From Paludibacter jiangxiensis (GTDB taxonomy: Bacteria; Bacteroidota; Bacteroidia; Bacteroidales; Paludibacteraceae): DNA of 64,000 bases. The position numbers and the translations under genes are program-made. The notes under the pieces are model-generated. The model made no database searches. It was not told the origin of the DNA and saw only the letters and a program-made list of their open reading frames with translations. Of this stretch, positions 63,532 through 64,000 are shown in pieces (within the stretch, counting starts at the first letter, position 1; every line of letters starts with the position of its first letter). The stretch is from NCBI RefSeq assembly GCF_001618385.1, contig NZ_BDCR01000001.1, forward strand, positions 620,001 to 684,000. Direction: 5' to 3'.

Positions 63532-64000
63532 TTATTCTTCTACTGTAACTTTTATAATCTTCACATCTTCAACGGGACGGTCGGCACGGCCGGTTTTAAC
63601 CTTAGAGATTTCTTCAACCACCTCAAGACCGGATACCACTTCTCCGAAAACGGTGTAACTGCCATCAAGATGCGGAGTTCCCCCCAACGTTTTGTAAGCC
63701 TGACGAAGCTCATCTGTCAATTTATACATCGGGTTCTCATCAACTTTTTTGACCGTTTCGGCATAAATTGAGTCGCGGAGATTATTGAGACCGGCAGTGT
63801 CATTTGCCAACTGAAGAGCCTTAATTTTTTCAATGTGAGTTGTTGCTATTTGTTGAAAAATACCTCTTTCCTGATTGACACGGGCTGATTGTTCCACATG
63901 GTTCAATTCATTTTCGGAACAGGTACGTCCCTGAACGATATAAAATTGTGAACCCGACGAAGCTCTGTCAGGATTCACTTCATCACCCTGACGCGCAGCT
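63532..64000 (-). CDS. Peptidylprolyl isomerase, cyclophilin type (5' partial)
   Basis: The window edge cuts the N-terminus. The frame stays open from 63978 to 64000 (...ARQGDEV). The visible 156 residues hold the cyclophilin core segments NPDRASSGSQFYIVQG (family: N-x-x-GSQFFI) and GGTPHLDGSYTVFGEVVSGLEVVEEI, with an insertion between them of about 75 residues with heptad-like helices (IFQQIATTHIEKIKALQLAND). Such insertions are common in longer secreted Bacteroidota PPIases, but the signal, if any, is outside. It precedes cobB in the same direction. Confidence 0.9.
   Translation of the reverse strand, partial: AARQGDEVNPDRASSGSQFYIVQGRTCSENELNHVEQSARVNQERGIFQQIATTHIEKIKALQLANDTAGLNNLRDSIYAETVKKVDENPMYKLTDELRQAYKTLGGTPHLDGSYTVFGEVVSGLEVVEEISKVKTGRADRPVEDVKIIKVTVEE

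Overview
The window reads as a chromosomal segment of an anaerobic, fermentative member of the Bacteroidales (Bacteroidota). The signs are: Bacteroidetes-type promoters (TTTG, 19-20 bases, TAnnTTTG) in front of both tRNA genes and several protein genes; a SusB-like GH97 alpha-glucosidase; a GldG homologue; a lipoprotein-type BamA/TamA protein; a Bacteroidota-length signal peptidase I with large insertions; GTP-dependent PEP carboxykinase; a one-polypeptide pyruvate:ferredoxin oxidoreductase; and Hcp plus a RIC-type repair protein under a Crp/Fnr-type regulator. The exact genus cannot be fixed from this sequence.

Layout. 1-1510: end of a FecCD/FecE-type ABC importer operon. 1904-3943 (minus): LptF/G-type permease and a metallo-beta-lactamase-fold hydrolase. 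4154-12606 (plus): Mpl, dCMP deaminase, S41 protease, OmpH/Skp-like lipoprotein, RimM, PEP carboxykinase and a short Hsp70-like protein. 12757-15408: an AT-rich accessory cluster of four small, mostly secreted or lipoprotein genes separated by near-identical 211-bp structured repeats. 15569-20970 (minus): GH97, a GNAT protein, signal peptidase I and Dtd. 21010-24284: a nitrosative-stress module (divergent Crp/Fnr regulator, Hcp and RIC with a clear operator). 24281-27186 (minus): cation antiporter, small GNAT, TsaD. 27187-28025: a non-coding zone carrying an inverted array of REP-like units. 28026-30508: acyltransferase, small lipoprotein, alpha/beta hydrolase. 30802-32965: a RAYT-type Y1 transposase inside a structured repeat, an accessory lipoprotein, another copy of the repeat that truncates an ATPase gene, and a second repeat family. 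33154-40877 (minus): PFOR, an AAA ATPase with an altered Walker B motif, and an outer-membrane protein-GlnK-Amt nitrogen operon. 41537-48158 (plus): SpoIID-like protein, TamL-like protein, AddB-like nuclease. 48222-51161: two paralogous SLR-type lipoproteins, a YgjP-type metallopeptidase and MltG. 51312-60754 (plus): tRNA-Ser, GH57, CPA2 antiporter, tRNA-Gln, KdsC, RmlA-RmlC-RmlD, XRE-cupin regulator, GldG. 60817-64000 (minus): a Lys/Pro-rich secreted protein, type II glutamine synthetase, a sirtuin and a partial cyclophilin.

How the genes work together. Much of the window is envelope biology: Mpl, MltG, SpoIID-like, LptF/G, OmpH, TamL, KdsC, Rml, signal peptidase and GldG. Central anaerobic carbon metabolism is represented by PFOR and PEP carboxykinase, and nitrogen assimilation by Amt, GlnK and GSII. 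The most unusual content is the repeat system. A roughly 200-bp cloverleaf-forming element occurs in three short copies. In a fourth copy an intact RAYT transposase gene sits exactly between the two central hairpins, which suggests an autonomous parent with non-autonomous derivatives.
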